From Leptospira hartskeerlii (GTDB taxonomy: Bacteria > Spirochaetota > Leptospiria > Leptospirales > Leptospiraceae): a stretch of 64,000 bases of DNA. The translations under genes and the position numbers were made by a program. The notes beneath the pieces are model-generated. The model did no database searches and was not told the origin of the DNA. It saw nothing but the letters and a program-made list of their open reading frames with translations. The first letter of the stretch is position 1. The number at the start of each line of letters is the position of its first letter. Shown here in pieces: positions 37,720-48,534 of this stretch. The DNA lies in contig NZ_NPDL01000004.1 in NCBI RefSeq assembly GCF_002811475.1, forward strand, positions 248,001-312,000. Direction: 5' to 3'.

Positions 37720-40700
37720 ATGGACCCTTTTTATTTTAACTTTTACTTCTTCGGATCCTTACTCGCTTCCTTATTCTCATTGTACGTATCCTTTTTCTTT
37801 CTGACCATCAAGGAAAGAAGTAAGGCTGCTTTTCACCTAGGTCTTTCGAGTTTATCCACTACCATCTTTCACTTCGGGTATTTGGTAGCGTTTTGTTCTC
37901 CGGATGACTGGACGATCTTTCATAGATGGATTGTGATCCCATTCCCGATGGTGGGTTATACTCAGCTTTTTATATTCTTCTTCTACTTCCCAACTCCTAA
38001 AAAGGAAAAGTTAGGATTAGCTTTGTATGCGGTCTTGTATGCAGGGGTTATAACATTAGCGATCTTTTATATTATTTTATCTTTAAAATCGACCCGAAGT
38101 TTCGTAATGGGAAGTCATTATTGGGATTTCGAAACTCATTTATTCTATAAAATCTTCTCTCTTATCGTTTTTCTTTATAACTTCATTTTCTTAATTGCGG
38201 CCGTTTGGAGAGCAATCGTTGAAAAAGGAGGAGAGAGAAGATCCGTAATCTACATTACCCTTGCTTACCTGACGATTACACTTTTACCAGGCATTACAAA
38301 TGCTTTAAGTAGAGAAGGTACTGTATCCCGTGCCGTTTATCAACAGACAGCGGATATTCTTCTTGTTGCTGGATTATTCTTAATACTTATCGTTTATGTA
38401 AACGCAACTAAAGAAAGAACCACGATCCTAAGTAGGATTGTGGGTGTGAGTATGGCGACCTTCCTTCTTGCCTTCCAGTTAGTTGGATTTGCAATATTAA
38501 ACGGATATGATTCTTCTTTTGATCTAATTAAAAAGGAAGAAGCTAAACTTGTCGTTTTACAGGGAGAAACTCCTATCGGCTTTGCTTATTTGACTTCTTT
38601 CGATCCGAATGAAAATCGTTTTCAAACGGAAAAAGGTTTTAAAGATCTAAGATTCGATTCTGAAGATAGACTAGAGATAAAATTCTTTTATATTTCTAAA
38701 AATCTTACGAATCTAGGAAGTCTTCCTGCCAAAGAAAGATGGGAAAGATCCAAAACAATTTTAGAAAATTCTCCCAAAGAGTTTTATGCATACCAAGATG
38801 GGCTTAAACAATTTTTAGAATCAAAAGGAAATGATCCTGTCTCGGATGAAGATGTGCGAGAGTTCTTCAGACATCTGAATAAAAGATTAAAAGTAGTACG
38901 AAGTAAATATTCTCATTTGCCTTCCAAATCGGACGCTACCGCAATTTATAAACTTTTAAAATCGGAAGAAGTAGGTCTTTCTGCAATTTTAGAAAAAGTC
39001 AAAGTAAAAGCAGAAGCCGATCTCAAGGCAGATATATCAGAATCAGACTTGGATAAAACGGTTCTTCTTCCATTATCGCCCATTAGAGAAGTCGGAGAAA
39101 GGATCTATAGAGGAACGAAATATTATAAAGTAGGTGATGAGAAGCCACAGTACTACGTTTCGTATTTAGTTGTACATCCTACAAACGGAAATGTTTACGA
39201 AGTTGGTTTCACATATAAATCCTTCCGGACATTCATACATGAACCTGCGTTGATCTTAGTGGTATGTTTACTCGCTATCGTATTAGTAATTAGCCTAGGA
39301 TTCAGATTTTTCTTCCAAAATGCTCTCATCAAACCTATGGACGAAGTAGTTGTAGGTTTAACGGAAGTGAACTCAGGAAACTTAGATTATAGGCTAGAAC
39401 CAAGGGTAGAAGATGAGATCGGATTTATCGCTAGATCTTTCAACAGAATGGCAAGGTCTATCCAAGCCGCTCGAAAAAGATTGGAGCAATATGCTAACGA
39501 ACTGGAAGAAAAAGTAAAAGAGCGGACCAAGGAATTAGAACAAACCTTAGGAGAAGTACAAGAACTCAAACAGCAACAGGACGGAGACTATTTCTTAACT
39601 TCTCTTTTGATCAAACCATTAGGTGCAAACAAAGCAGTTCACGAAAACGTAAAGGTGGATTTTTTACTAGAACAAAAGAAAAAATTTACTTTCAGAAGAT
39701 ATCATGATGAGATCGGCGGTGACTTAAACATTTCCAATCACATTGAATTACTCGGCAGATCATATACTGTATTCTTGAACGCAGATGCAATGGGAAAATC
39801 GATGCAGGGTGCGGGTGGTGCACTCGTTCTTGGATCTGTTTTCGAATCTATAATAGAAAGGACCAGACTGGTTGATAATATGAAAAATCAGTCTCCGGAA
39901 CGCTGGTTGAAGAATGCATTTACCGAACTTCATAAAGTTTTTGAAAGTTTCGACGGTTCTATGTTGGTTTCTTCCGTAATGGGACTCGTGGATGACGAAG
40001 TTGGTATTTTATATTTTATTAATGCAGAACACCCTTGGACGGTTTTGTATAGAGATGGTATTGCAAGTTTTATAGAGGACGAACTCATGTTCCGAAAACT
40101 GGGAACCACCGGAATGGAAGGTCGTATTTATATTAAAACTTTCCAATTGGAGCCTGGAGATGTGATCATTGCGGGCTCCGACGGTAGGGACGACATTCTT
40201 ATCGGAACAGATGCGGACGGCGGAAGAATCATTAATGACGACGAAAAACTTTTCCTTCGGATTGTTGAAGATGGTAAAGGAGATCTAGGTGGAATTTATA
40301 ATTGTATTACTGGAAAAGGCCCTCTAACGGATGATCTTTCGCTTATCAGACTTTCCTTTAAAGAAGATGATTCCGATCAGAAACTTCACGATGAACAAAA
40401 ACAAAAGATAAAAGAGCTATTGAACAGAGCTAAGGAAACTTCTCAAAATAAAGATGTGTCAGAAGCTATTAGTTATTTGGAAGAAGCGGAGAATTTAGAC
40501 AGTCGCATTCCAGAAGTGAAGAAAAATTTCGTTAAATTATTCTTAAAACTCAAAGATTATTCCAAAGCGGCACTTTACGCAGAAGATTATCTAAATCTAA
40601 AACCTGTAGATAAGGAAATTTTATATGTCGCTTCCTTTTCCGCAAGAAAAGCGGGGCAGTTAAAAAAGGCTTTAGACTTTGGAGAAAGGCTGAGACTGAG

Positions 40701-40863
40701 AGAACCGGATCATTTTAAAAATCTAATGAATCTTGCCCAAGTATATATTGCTTTAAAAAATTATGAAAGAGCAATGTATATGGTCCAATCAGCTCTGCAT
40801 ATAGAACCGGAAAACGAGGCGGTACTTAGGATCAGGGATGTCCTTCGGAAAAATTGGCGTTAG
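37720..40863 (+). CDS. Receptor-type SpoIIE phosphatase with HAMP and TPR, copy A
   Basis: A 1047-residue membrane signalling protein. About seven helices (1-235, 7TM-type) are followed by an eighth (about 243-265), a periplasmic segment of about 240 residues, another helix (about 510-533) and a HAMP domain (about 535-590). A coiled coil then leads to a SpoIIE/PP2C phosphatase domain (about 620-870) with EIGGDLNIS, NADAMGKSMQGAGGA, GSDGRDD and LTDDLSLI, which hold the metal-binding Asp residues. TPR repeats (about 885-1045) end the protein. It probably dephosphorylates an anti-sigma antagonist in a partner-switching pathway. It is the first gene of a four-gene signalling block. Confidence 0.92.
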   Translation: MDPFYFNFYFFGSLLASLFSLYVSFFFLTIKERSKAAFHLGLSSLSTTIFHFGYLVAFCSPDDWTIFHRWIVIPFPMVGYTQLFIFFFYFPTPKKEKLGLALYAVLYAGVITLAIFYIILSLKSTRSFVMGSHYWDFETHLFYKIFSLIVFLYNFIFLIAAVWRAIVEKGGERRSVIYITLAYLTITLLPGITNALSREGTVSRAVYQQTADILLVAGLFLILIVYVNATKERTTILSRIVGVSMATFLLAFQLVGFAILNGYDSSFDLIKKEEAKLVVLQGETPIGFAYLTSFDPNENRFQTEKGFKDLRFDSEDRLEIKFFYISKNLTNLGSLPAKERWERSKTILENSPKEFYAYQDGLKQFLESKGNDPVSDEDVREFFRHLNKRLKVVRSKYSHLPSKSDATAIYKLLKSEEVGLSAILEKVKVKAEADLKADISESDLDKTVLLPLSPIREVGERIYRGTKYYKVGDEKPQYYVSYLVVHPTNGNVYEVGFTYKSFRTFIHEPALILVVCLLAIVLVISLGFRFFFQNALIKPMDEVVVGLTEVNSGNLDYRLEPRVEDEIGFIARSFNRMARSIQAARKRLEQYANELEEKVKERTKELEQTLGEVQELKQQQDGDYFLTSLLIKPLGANKAVHENVKVDFLLEQKKKFTFRRYHDEIGGDLNISNHIELLGRSYTVFLNADAMGKSMQGAGGALVLGSVFESIIERTRLVDNMKNQSPERWLKNAFTELHKVFESFDGSMLVSSVMGLVDDEVGILYFINAEHPWTVLYRDGIASFIEDELMFRKLGTTGMEGRIYIKTFQLEPGDVIIAGSDGRDDILIGTDADGGRIINDDEKLFLRIVEDGKGDLGGIYNCITGKGPLTDDLSLIRLSFKEDDSDQKLHDEQKQKIKELLNRAKETSQNKDVSEAISYLEEAENLDSRIPEVKKNFVKLFLKLKDYSKAALYAEDYLNLKPVDKEILYVASFSARKAGQLKKALDFGERLRLREPDHFKNLMNLAQVYIALKNYERAMYMVQSALHIEPENEAVLRIRDVLRKNWR

Positions 40864-40924
40864 GACATTTGCCATTTTGATTAATATCAACTTTTAAAGA
40901 TATAGTCATAGAGTACGGAACTAA

Positions 40925-40946
40925 AAAGTGAGTTTTTGCTCACTTT
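40925..40946. terminator. Hairpin between SpoIIE copy A and MCP 1
   Basis: AAAGTGAG and CTCACTTT form an eight-base stem around TTTTTG. The T run that would follow it for a rho-independent terminator exists on the minus strand, not on the plus strand, so its role for the rightward genes is uncertain. Confidence 0.4.
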
Positions 40947-41031
40947 GTGAAAAAATAAGATCGATTCTATGTGCCTTCGGTTTGAATTTAGAGTATTCCC
41001 TAGATAAAACCGAACATTATTGGAGGCGCCA

Positions 41032-42600
41032 ATGAATGATGAACGAACCACGGAAAAAATCGCGGCATTAGGCCCTTTGACTATCAATCGGATCCGCATA
41101 GGGTTAGTTTTTTTAATTCTAGCGTCTCTGGGCGCTTCTTGGGAGCAAAGTTCCTTTGAGCAAAATATGGCCTATCTAGGGGGAACGATCTCGATGGGGA
41201 TCGTCTCTTTGGTAAATTTATTTTTTTCTTATCGGAATGGAAGGATCCCGAAATCGATTGGGATGATTTCAGTTCTTTTGGACGTGATAATACTTGCAGG
41301 TGTTATGTTTTTTGCGGCTTCTACGGAAAAAAACATGTCCTCCGGTATTATTAGACAAATCATACTATATGCAATTAATGTAATATTCATTGTTTATTCA
41401 GGGTTATTATTAACACCTAGATTTGTAGTTATTACCGGAGTTGTGTCGGCGATTTTGCAGGGCATGGTAGTATTAAATTGTTACTTCCACGGAGTAGTAT
41501 TCTCCGAGGAACCGTTAGAAGTACTTTCTCCCGGATTCGCTTCGATCTCTGAACAAATTTTAAAATTAATTTTTCTGATCGTGATCGCTTTTATAGTGAA
41601 AAGTGTGATCAATATATTCGGACTCTTGCGTGATGCAGAGGAGGAAAAATTAAACACGATCATAATATCCGGAAACGAATTGAAAAAAAGTAAAGAGAGA
41701 ATGGATTCAGCTGCGCTTTCCTTAAGGGAGAAATCTAGATCTTTAAGAAACTTTTCTAACGAATTTTTCGATGTGATCAATAATCACGCTGCTTCTTTCG
41801 ACGAGATAGGAAGTACTTTAAGCGAATTTTTATCGCAGATTGAAAGTGCTGCGTCTAGTGTTAAAGACCAATTCGGAAGGATCGAATTACTCGTAAAGGA
41901 AAGTCAAAATCTAAGGACTTTGATTGATAAGATTGCAGGTTATTCTTCCGAGTTGAATGGTCGTATTCATTCCGTTTTGAATACAGGTAAAGAGGTGACT
42001 GATTTCGTTTCAGGCCTTTCGAAATCGTTAGAATCTCTTGGGGAATCCTTCCGTTCCGTGGGAGAGGTTACCGTAATAATGGCCGATGTTGCAGATCGTA
42101 CAAATCTACTTTCTTTAAACGCTTCAATAGAAGCTGCAAGGGCAGGGGTTGCAGGAAGAGGTTTCGCAGTGGTTGCGACGGAAGTTTCTAAACTTGCAGA
42201 GAGTAGCGGACAAAATGCGGCGAGGATCTCTAAAATAATCGGTGAATCGAATGATTACGTAGATAAAGGTAGAAATACTGCATCCGTAACATCGGAGAAG
42301 GTTAGGGATCAGGAAGATCAGTTTGCTGCGTTTCTAGGGAGATTCAACGAATTGAATGGACTTCTTGAAGACCAGATCAAGATAAACGATCAATTTTTGG
42401 CTAGCCTATCAGAATTACGTAAACTTTCCGCGGGAATAGAGACTTCTTCAAACGAGCAAAACACAGGGGCTTCCATGATTATGGGGGCGATAGCGGAATT
42501 GCAAGGCTCAATGGATTCTTTATTGAGAAAGAGCGAACTTTTATCGGACACAATACGAGCGTTAGAAGAGGAAGCGGAACTTCTCGGGAAAGAGAATTGA
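41032..42600 (+). CDS. Methyl-accepting chemotaxis-like protein 1
   Basis: A 522-residue protein from an ATG at 41032, placed five bases after GGAGG. The N-terminal 200 residues hold about six hydrophobic helices with only short loops, so there is no periplasmic sensor domain and no HAMP domain that I can see. The cytoplasmic part (about 225-520) is a long coiled coil with the MCP tip [40 protein letters not shown] near 352. It should signal to a CheA/CheW complex. It is closely related to the next gene, and both lie between two SpoIIE phosphatases. Confidence 0.88.
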   Translation: MNDERTTEKIAALGPLTINRIRIGLVFLILASLGASWEQSSFEQNMAYLGGTISMGIVSLVNLFFSYRNGRIPKSIGMISVLLDVIILAGVMFFAASTEKNMSSGIIRQIILYAINVIFIVYSGLLLTPRFVVITGVVSAILQGMVVLNCYFHGVVFSEEPLEVLSPGFASISEQILKLIFLIVIAFIVKSVINIFGLLRDAEEEKLNTIIISGNELKKSKERMDSAALSLREKSRSLRNFSNEFFDVINNHAASFDEIGSTLSEFLSQIESAASSVKDQFGRIELLVKESQNLRTLIDKIAGYSSELNGRIHSVLNTGKEVTDFVSGLSKSLESLGESFRSVGEVTVIMADVADRTNLLSLNASIEAARAGVAGRGFAVVATEVSKLAESSGQNAARISKIIGESNDYVDKGRNTASVTSEKVRDQEDQFAAFLGRFNELNGLLEDQIKINDQFLASLSELRKLSAGIETSSNEQNTGASMIMGAIAELQGSMDSLLRKSELLSDTIRALEEEAELLGKEN

Positions 42601-42774
42601 TTTATATCAGGTAAATGATCGGATATATTAGGGACTTATTAATAAAGGCCAGCGTTAACTTTCTTTTGCAATAAATTTTCCACGAATGAAATCGGAAAAA
42701 GAATCGATTTATTCGCCCTTTTGCCGTCTTGGATATTAAATAATAAAAATATTCCTAAGGCGGGGTTTTCTAAT

Positions 42775-44343
42775 ATGGTAACACGTTCCGAAACGGAAAA
42801 AATTCTCGCTCAAGGTCCGATTACGATCAATCGAATCAGATTCGGGCTAACATTGCTCTACTTTGCCTCAATCGCAATGGGGTACAAAAGAAGTACCCTA
42901 TTCCAAAACTCTCTCTATATTTTAGGGACTTCCGTTATGGTGATGTATGTCACTTACTCCTTCCTCAAAAATAGGTTTGGAAACGGAGTATCTCCTTTTT
43001 TGGGAAAAGTTTTTATAGTAGCTGATGTTGTGGTTCTTTGTTTGGTTATGATCGGTGCTACCACAGAAGACCCAAAACTTGCCTCTAATATTATTAAACA
43101 AGTCGTACTCTATACGATTAATGTTATTTATATTGTATATGCAGGTCTTTTGCTCTCACCTCGATTTGTATACTTGATCGGACTTTTAACTATCTTCTGT
43201 CAGAGTTTGGTAACTGTGAACGCTGCTAATACCGGGGTTATTTTTACGGAAGATAGTATAACTTCCATCACTCCGGGTTATGCCGCAATGTCGGAACAGA
43301 TCACAAAGATGTTGTTCTTATTGACCACGGCGTTCATCGTAGTGGCGGTAATTAAGATCTTTCTACAATTAAAGAATGTAGAAGAAGAAAAATCCCAAGC
43401 TATCGAAAAGTCAAAAGAAGATCTAGAACATGGTAGAATTCGAATGACCGAATCTGCAGTTTCTTTAAGAGAGAATTCCAAAAAGTTGAAAGATTTCTCC
43501 GATGATTTTTCGGAAGTAATAAGTAATCATGCCGCTTCTTTTGAAGAGATCAGTTCTACCATGGAAGAATTTTTAGCCCAGACGGAACAATCCGCAGAAA
43601 CGGTTAAAGATCAATTTACGAAGATAGAAGGGTTATTGGGAGAAAGTAGAAATCTCAATACTTTAATCGATCGGATCTCCGGACATTCTAACGACTTAAA
43701 TCGTAATATGGATATAGTCTTGGATGCCGGAAAAGCGGTGAGTGAATTCGTAGATGGTCTCAGAACTTCTTTGGAATCTTTAGGAAGTTCTTTCCGTTCC
43801 GTGGGAGAAGTGAACCAGATCATGTCGGATGTCGCGGATCGAACCAACCTTCTCTCTTTGAATGCATCTATTGAAGCCGCAAGAGCGGGGGCCGCGGGAA
43901 GAGGATTTGCAGTGGTTGCAACTGAAGTTTCTAAGCTCGCAGAAAGCAGCTCAGAAAATGCAGATCGTATTTCTAAAATTATAAACGAAAGCACGAGATA
44001 CGTTCAAGACGGACAAAAGTCCGCTCACACTGCGAACGAAAAAGTGAAGGAGCAAGATACTTTGTTCACAAACTTTTTGGATAGTTTTAAACAACTGAAT
44101 CAACTATTGAGTGAACAAAAAGTAGTGAACGAACGTTTTTTGAACAGTCTTTCAGTTTTAAGAAATTTATCTTCCGATATCGAAACGGCTTCTAAAGAAC
44201 AGTCAATTGGCGCGAATGCAATCATGACGTCTGTTTCTTCTTTGCAAAGTTCTATGGATTCTTTGTTAAGAAAGAGTGAAATGTTAGCGGAAACAATCAA
44301 AATTTTGGAAACCGAAGCCCAAACATTGACTGCAAAAGGTTAG
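42775..44343 (+). CDS. Methyl-accepting chemotaxis-like protein 2
   Basis: A 522-residue paralogue of MCP 1, from an ATG at 42775 chosen by alignment ([22 protein letters not shown] against MNDERTTEKIAALGPLTINRIR). It has the same helical membrane head of about 200 residues without a periplasmic domain. The signalling tip [31 protein letters not shown] lies near 353. The C-terminal adaptation region keeps Gln/Glu pairs in the coiled coil, but methylation sites cannot be assigned by eye. It is followed 82 bases later by SpoIIE copy B. Confidence 0.88.
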   Translation: MVTRSETEKILAQGPITINRIRFGLTLLYFASIAMGYKRSTLFQNSLYILGTSVMVMYVTYSFLKNRFGNGVSPFLGKVFIVADVVVLCLVMIGATTEDPKLASNIIKQVVLYTINVIYIVYAGLLLSPRFVYLIGLLTIFCQSLVTVNAANTGVIFTEDSITSITPGYAAMSEQITKMLFLLTTAFIVVAVIKIFLQLKNVEEEKSQAIEKSKEDLEHGRIRMTESAVSLRENSKKLKDFSDDFSEVISNHAASFEEISSTMEEFLAQTEQSAETVKDQFTKIEGLLGESRNLNTLIDRISGHSNDLNRNMDIVLDAGKAVSEFVDGLRTSLESLGSSFRSVGEVNQIMSDVADRTNLLSLNASIEAARAGAAGRGFAVVATEVSKLAESSSENADRISKIINESTRYVQDGQKSAHTANEKVKEQDTLFTNFLDSFKQLNQLLSEQKVVNERFLNSLSVLRNLSSDIETASKEQSIGANAIMTSVSSLQSSMDSLLRKSEMLAETIKILETEAQTLTAKG

Positions 44344-44425
44344 TCGTCCTTTTGATAAAATTTCCGAACTGGTTTGTATAGAAAAATCTTGAATTCTAAA
44401 CAATAGGGATTAGAAAAGTCGCTCC

Positions 44426-47197
44426 ATGATTTATTTTAACTCATGGGCGATCTCTACGCTCATCTGTTCCATTTTTACTTTTATCATTTTCGCCTTTTTA
44501 GCTGCACTAAAGAAGAAGGCGAATTATACAAGTGCGTTCTCTCTTCTTTTCTTTTTCGTTTTTCTGATCAATTTCGGATTCTTTATATCTGCGATTTTTC
44601 CGTACCCGACTGCTTCTTATCATAGACTTGTTACTGGTCCGGCAGCGGTATTTGGTACGATCTTTCTTTGTATTTTCGCATATTTATATCCAAGAAACGA
44701 TCGTTCAAAAGAAACAAAGTATGTGATCGGGATTTTGCTCGGAATTTCCTTAATTACAATCTCCTACTCCTACTTTCAAATTTTTACGAACGAACCCTTA
44801 TTCGATTTTAAGGGCCAAATATATAATTATCAACAAAAGGTAGGTAATCTACTCGCTGCTTCTTTACTTGCATTCCTTTTAGTGATGATCTTTATCCAGG
44901 TCAGGAAAATTATCCGCGCGGATAAGGAAGAGAGAAAGGCGCTAGTGCAGATGTCTATAGGAATGGACATCACCTATACGGTTCCGGTTGTTTCCAATTT
45001 ATTACTTCGCGAAGGTGTGATTACCTTTAATACATTCCAACAGTTGTATGTCGGTTTTATGATCTTGGGGTATTTTACTTTGACTATATTATTTATTAAT
45101 AATACAGTCGATAAAACTTCTTTTATGACCAAAATTATCGGAATTACTGTGGCAACCTGTTTGGTCTTTGCTCAGGCATTTTCTACCGTAGTGAACTTAA
45201 AAAATGAGTCCTTATTCGATGAGATAAGTATTAAAGAAGCCCAAACATTTTTGAATACCGGCAAATCAGAGGGATCATCTATTGCATATGCAGTTTCTTT
45301 GAATGATTCTTCCAATAAACCAAAAGTTTTGATTAAATCTTCAGGGATCGAACCCAATTTAAATTTGGCTCAAAAAGAAATTTTAGAAAATAAAAAATCC
45401 GGGAATTTCATGAAAAGAACTCCGACTACTAATCTTCCGAAAGTGAGTTCGATGAATTACGTACCTTCTCCTAACGATCTGTTTTATTCTTACTATCTGA
45501 GAGATGAAGTGGGAGAAAGAACTCTTCTCGTAGCTTTTCCATATCTACATTACAGAAAGTTTTTGGACGAGACGAATAGTTGGTTGGTGTTCTTAACTCT
45601 TTCTCTTGTATTCGTGATCTTAGTTTTGTTCCCATTCTTCTTTAATCGGAGTTTGGTTCGACCACTGAACACTTTGATCCGAGGAGTGGGAGAGGTAAAT
45701 TTAGGAAATCTTACGATCCGGATCCCGGTACTTGTGCAAGATGAGATAGGTTATCTTTCAGAATCATTCAACAAGATGGTGGGAAGCATTCTGGAAGGAA
45801 GGACAAAACTAGAAGAATACGCAGACACTCTAGAAGAGAAAGTGGATGCCCGCACAAAAGAAGTTACCGAAAAAATGGAAGAGATCCATTCGCTCAAGGT
45901 GCAACAGGATGGAGATTATTTTTTAACTTCTCTTTTAAGCAAACCGTTGATGACGAATTGGAATAGGGCTTCCTCGGTAACGACTAACTTCTATATCGAA
46001 CAAAAGAAAAAGTTCGTTTTTAAGAACAAAGAATCAGAGATCGGCGGAGATATTTGTATTAGCGGAAATCTTCTATTCGGTTCTGAGAAAGAAAGATGGT
46101 CTGTATTTCTGAATGGGGACGCGATGGGAAAATCTATGCAAGGAGCAGGGGGAGCCATCGTACTCGGAACGGCTATGAACAATATCATGGCAAGATCTGC
46201 AAGCCAAGGAAAAGTACTGAATATTTCTCCGGAAGATTGGGTAAGAGAATCTTACCGAGAGTTAGATGATATTTTCAGAACATTTGACGGTGTGATGATG
46301 GCTTCTGCAATACTAGGGCTAATTAATGAAAAAACCGGAAAGATGTATTATTTTAATGCGGAACATCCTTGGGCTGTACTTCTGCGCGATGGAAAAGCTT
46401 CTTTCTTAGAAAGAGAATTAACTTTACGTAAACTAGGTTCTCCTTCCGAAATGAGTTTTAGAATTTTGGAATTTGATCTGAAGCCTGGCGACATTCTTTA
46501 TGTAGGCTCTGACGGACGGGACGATATCAATTTAACCGAAGACGGAGTGAATTGGGTCATGAACTCAGATGAGAATATGTTTCTCAAAACGGTGGAGGAG
46601 TCTAAGGGAGATCTGGACAGTTTAGTAGATCGTATCCATAGCTTGGGTGCATTATCCGACGACCTTTCCCTGATCCGCATTGGATTTCATGAAAAACTTT
46701 CTCCGAATATTACTGAATCTAAAGCCGGTATTCCTGAATCCGTGCTAAGAAAATACACCGAGGCAAAAGCTCTATTACAGCAAAGAGAGATCGGCACTGC
46801 AGTAGTATTGTTGGAAGAAGCGTTACATTCTGTCCCTTCTTTCAAAGCAGCCGCAAGATTATTGGGACAAGTCTATTATGATCGAAAGGAATATGATCCT
46901 TCTTCTCGCTGGTTTGAAAAATATTTAGAGTTCGATTCGGATTCCCCCAATATTTGGTTCTTGCTTTCGGTATGTTATAAACATTTAAAAGAGTACTCAA
47001 GGTCTAGCCAAGCTGCGGAGAAGGTCCGTATCTCTCAACCTCACCGTCTTGCGAACCTGATCAATCTCGCAGACAATTATAGATTATTAGGTCGCTTTAA
47101 TGAGGCACGTTCGGTTCTGAAAGCCGCAGAGTCCATAGACGGAGGGAGCCCAGGAGTTAGAAAGCTGGACGAACTCTTGAAATCGAAGGGCTACTAA
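44426..47197 (+). CDS. Receptor-type SpoIIE phosphatase with HAMP and TPR, copy B
   Basis: A 923-residue paralogue of copy A with the same order: about seven to eight helices (1-255), a periplasmic segment (shorter here, about 120 residues), a helix (about 382-405), HAMP (about 406-460), coiled coil, SpoIIE/PP2C domain (about 490-755) and TPR repeats (about 770-920). The phosphatase motifs are EIGGDICIS, LNGDAMGKSMQGAGGA, GSDGRDD and LSDDLSLI. Start and end of the linker into the phosphatase (QQDGDYFLTSLL) are the same in both copies. It ends the signalling block. Confidence 0.92.
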   Translation: MIYFNSWAISTLICSIFTFIIFAFLAALKKKANYTSAFSLLFFFVFLINFGFFISAIFPYPTASYHRLVTGPAAVFGTIFLCIFAYLYPRNDRSKETKYVIGILLGISLITISYSYFQIFTNEPLFDFKGQIYNYQQKVGNLLAASLLAFLLVMIFIQVRKIIRADKEERKALVQMSIGMDITYTVPVVSNLLLREGVITFNTFQQLYVGFMILGYFTLTILFINNTVDKTSFMTKIIGITVATCLVFAQAFSTVVNLKNESLFDEISIKEAQTFLNTGKSEGSSIAYAVSLNDSSNKPKVLIKSSGIEPNLNLAQKEILENKKSGNFMKRTPTTNLPKVSSMNYVPSPNDLFYSYYLRDEVGERTLLVAFPYLHYRKFLDETNSWLVFLTLSLVFVILVLFPFFFNRSLVRPLNTLIRGVGEVNLGNLTIRIPVLVQDEIGYLSESFNKMVGSILEGRTKLEEYADTLEEKVDARTKEVTEKMEEIHSLKVQQDGDYFLTSLLSKPLMTNWNRASSVTTNFYIEQKKKFVFKNKESEIGGDICISGNLLFGSEKERWSVFLNGDAMGKSMQGAGGAIVLGTAMNNIMARSASQGKVLNISPEDWVRESYRELDDIFRTFDGVMMASAILGLINEKTGKMYYFNAEHPWAVLLRDGKASFLERELTLRKLGSPSEMSFRILEFDLKPGDILYVGSDGRDDINLTEDGVNWVMNSDENMFLKTVEESKGDLDSLVDRIHSLGALSDDLSLIRIGFHEKLSPNITESKAGIPESVLRKYTEAKALLQQREIGTAVVLLEEALHSVPSFKAAARLLGQVYYDRKEYDPSSRWFEKYLEFDSDSPNIWFLLSVCYKHLKEYSRSSQAAEKVRISQPHRLANLINLADNYRLLGRFNEARSVLKAAESIDGGSPGVRKLDELLKSKGY

Positions 47198-47209
47198 AAC
47201 AAATTTAGA

Positions 47210-47232
47210 TTGTGGAATCGGCCATTTCACAA
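47210..47232 (+). terminator. Possible weak terminator after SpoIIE copy B
   Basis: TTGTGGAA and TTTCACAA pair with one wobble around a seven-base loop, 13 bases after the stop, followed by TGTTTTGT. It lies in the leader of ilvC and could instead be a regulatory hairpin. Confidence 0.35.
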
Positions 47233-47259
47233 TGTTTTGTAAAAAAGACGCCTTTTTAG

Positions 47260-48291
<1,032 letters not shown>

Positions 48292-48313
48292 TAAAATCCT
48301 AATACTTGCATTT

Positions 48314-48344
48314 AAAAGGCCGGAATTTTCCGGCCTTTTTTATT
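48314..48344 (+). terminator. Rho-independent terminator after ilvC
   Basis: AAAAGGCCGG and CCGGCCTTTT form a ten or more base stem around a short AATT-rich loop, directly followed by a T run, 23 bases after the stop. Confidence 0.9.
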
Positions 48345-48534
48345 TATACGGCATAATTTTTGGAAATTTCTTGCTGAAAGCCTTAAAATCGTTCTAAGTT
48401 TGGAAAAAAAATCGGAAAATCTTAGGTCTTAAGTCCGGTACTCGCTCTAGGAAGGTATCTATTCTTAGGGCAAAAAAATAATGACAAAGCCTAGCTTTTT
48501 GCTATTTTGAGGCACCCAAGCCAGGAGGCTCTGA

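Noticed and set aside
37720..47197. A defence island or phage-derived block
   Set aside because: The block is built of signalling domains with composition like its surroundings, and no nuclease, helicase or integrase is present.
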